Source: Halomonas litopenaei (GTDB lineage: Bacteria; Pseudomonadota; Gammaproteobacteria; Pseudomonadales; Halomonadaceae). From it: 64,000 bases of DNA. The notes below the pieces were generated by a model that saw nothing but the letters and a program-made list of their open reading frames with translations, was not told the origin of the DNA and made no database searches. The translations under genes and the position numbers were made by a program. The stretch spans positions 1-64,000 of the forward strand of contig NZ_JAEKJT010000010.1 in NCBI RefSeq assembly GCF_017303055.1, in the 5' to 3' direction. This document shows positions 63,319 through 64,000 of the stretch, piece by piece (position 1 is the first letter of the stretch; the number at the start of each line of letters is the position of its first letter).

Positions 63319-64000
63319 ATGTCCACCACTACCGACACCCGGCTGCGTGAGCTCGAGCAAACCATCGCGCGGCTGGAAGAAGAAAAACGTCACTATCAGT
63401 GGCTGGCGGAAAGCACCACCGATCTAATCTCGCGGCACGACCAGGACGGCGTCTTTCTCTATGCGTCCCAGGCCTCGCAGTCGCTGCTCGGCTTTGCGCC
63501 GGAAGAGCTGGTGGGCATCTGCGCCTATGACATGTTTCACCCCGACGACCTGGCCGCCCTGCTGAGCAAGTCACCCAGCATTTACTACCACGAAGGCTTC
63601 TACGAGCAGACCTACCGTTTCCGCACCCGTGAAGGCCACTACATCTGGTTCGAGACCACGAGCCGAACTCGCCGAGACCCCGCCACCGGCGACTTGATCG
63701 ACATACTCTGCGTATCCCGCGATGTCAGCCGGCGGGTCGAGGAAGAAGCGAGACGTCAACGCCTGGCACGGGTGGTCGAATCGACCACGGACTACGTGCT
63801 GTTCTGTGATGAAGACGAGACGCTGGTCTACTCGAACCAGGCGGCTCGCGAGCTGCTGGGCCTTGCCAAGGACAGCCCCTCGCTGGCCATTCGCCAGCTG
63901 CTGACCACCCAGGCCACCCAGACCTGGTGCCAGCAGGTACTGCCAGCCATTCACCAGCATGGACGCTGGAGCGGAGAGTTGGCCCTGGCCAGCCCTGGCG
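63319..64000 (+). CDS. PAS-domain sensor/signalling protein, 3' part outside window
   Basis: The first 227 residues are visible. A short N-terminal coiled coil (LRELEQTIARLEEEKRHYQWL) leads to PAS domain 1 (ESTTDLISRHDQDGVFLYASQASQSLLGFAPEELVG to HYIWFETTSRTRRD, DILCVSRDVSRRVEEEARR) and the start of PAS domain 2 (VVESTTDYVLFCDEDETLVYSNQAARELLG). The output module (histidine kinase, GGDEF or EAL) lies beyond the edge, so its enzymatic role cannot be stated. No membrane segment is seen so far, suggesting a cytoplasmic sensor. The ribosome site is weak. Confidence 0.85.
   Translation, partial: MSTTTDTRLRELEQTIARLEEEKRHYQWLAESTTDLISRHDQDGVFLYASQASQSLLGFAPEELVGICAYDMFHPDDLAALLSKSPSIYYHEGFYEQTYRFRTREGHYIWFETTSRTRRDPATGDLIDILCVSRDVSRRVEEEARRQRLARVVESTTDYVLFCDEDETLVYSNQAARELLGLAKDSPSLAIRQLLTTQATQTWCQQVLPAIHQHGRWSGELALASPG

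Overview
The window looks like chromosomal DNA of a moderately halophilic marine gammaproteobacterium of the Halomonas/Chromohalobacter type. The grounds are high GC, Shine-Dalgarno-led genes packed in short operons, many Na+-coupled and compatible-solute-type transporters (BCCT, SSS, AGCS, TRAP), and a dimethylsulfoniopropionate (DMSP) gene cluster with the content described for Halomonas sp. HTNK1. The genus is inferred from content, not from a marker gene. I saw no rRNA, tRNA, CRISPR array, insertion sequence or prophage.

Layout. 1-2.3 kb: a GntR regulator followed by TRAP transporter genes that run off the left edge. 2.7-14 kb: mostly housekeeping and stress genes (NADPH oxidoreductase, EamA exporter with divergent Lrp regulator, DsbA-like/SDR pair, glyoxalase I, alanine symporter, pirin, FMN reductase, MAPEG protein, cytochrome b561). 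The pirin gene is followed by a 192-bp tandem array of its own 3' end. 14-20 kb: a D-amino-acid scavenging cluster (SSS symporter, RidA, N-acyl-D-amino-acid deacylase, RpiR regulator, and a divergent Zn/PLP D-serine-dehydratase-type enzyme). 20-21.4 kb: a DUF2235 hydrolase. 21.4-26.4 kb: a compact operon of a 2-oxoglutarate oxygenase, a DddP-like M24 enzyme and a semialdehyde dehydrogenase, with a divergent LysR gene. This is the best candidate here for an undescribed pathway. 26.5-30.1 kb: a small unknown protein, the manganese exporter mntP with a long leader, and a Ser/Ala-rich lipoprotein. 30.2-38.2 kb: a hexuronate/aldonate cluster (AGE-family isomerase, GntR regulator, TRAP P-Q-M, uxuB, uxuA). 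38.3-46.8 kb: the DMSP cluster dddD-dddT-dddA-dddC with divergent dddR. 46.9-64 kb: Nu-class glutathione transferase, class C beta-lactamase, dusA, a desuccinylase/aspartoacylase-family enzyme, a TetR regulator, a YqiJ-like membrane protein, a complete tolC-acrA-acrB-type efflux operon, alpha/beta hydrolase, NIF3-like protein, two Nudix hydrolases, a 2OG oxygenase and the start of a PAS sensor protein.

How the genes work together. In the DMSP cluster, DddT imports DMSP and DddD (CoA transferase/lyase) releases dimethyl sulfide and forms 3-hydroxypropionyl-CoA. DddA and DddC then take the C3 product through malonate semialdehyde to acetyl-CoA. The 21.4-26.4 kb operon carries a second MmsA/DddC-type dehydrogenase beside an M24 protein. 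Its six metal ligands align with DMSP lyase DddP at one constant residue offset, but the catalytic Asp position holds Gly. The window therefore has one recognisable DMSP pathway and one parallel, LysR-linked pathway of unknown substrate.

A recurring structural theme is short tandem duplication at gene ends and in spacers (23 bp x3, 15 bp x4, 192 bp x about 3.7, 19 bp x2, 13 bp x2.5, 25 bp x2). In the pirin array every difference between the four gene-tail copies is synonymous, while the linkers between them change amino acids.
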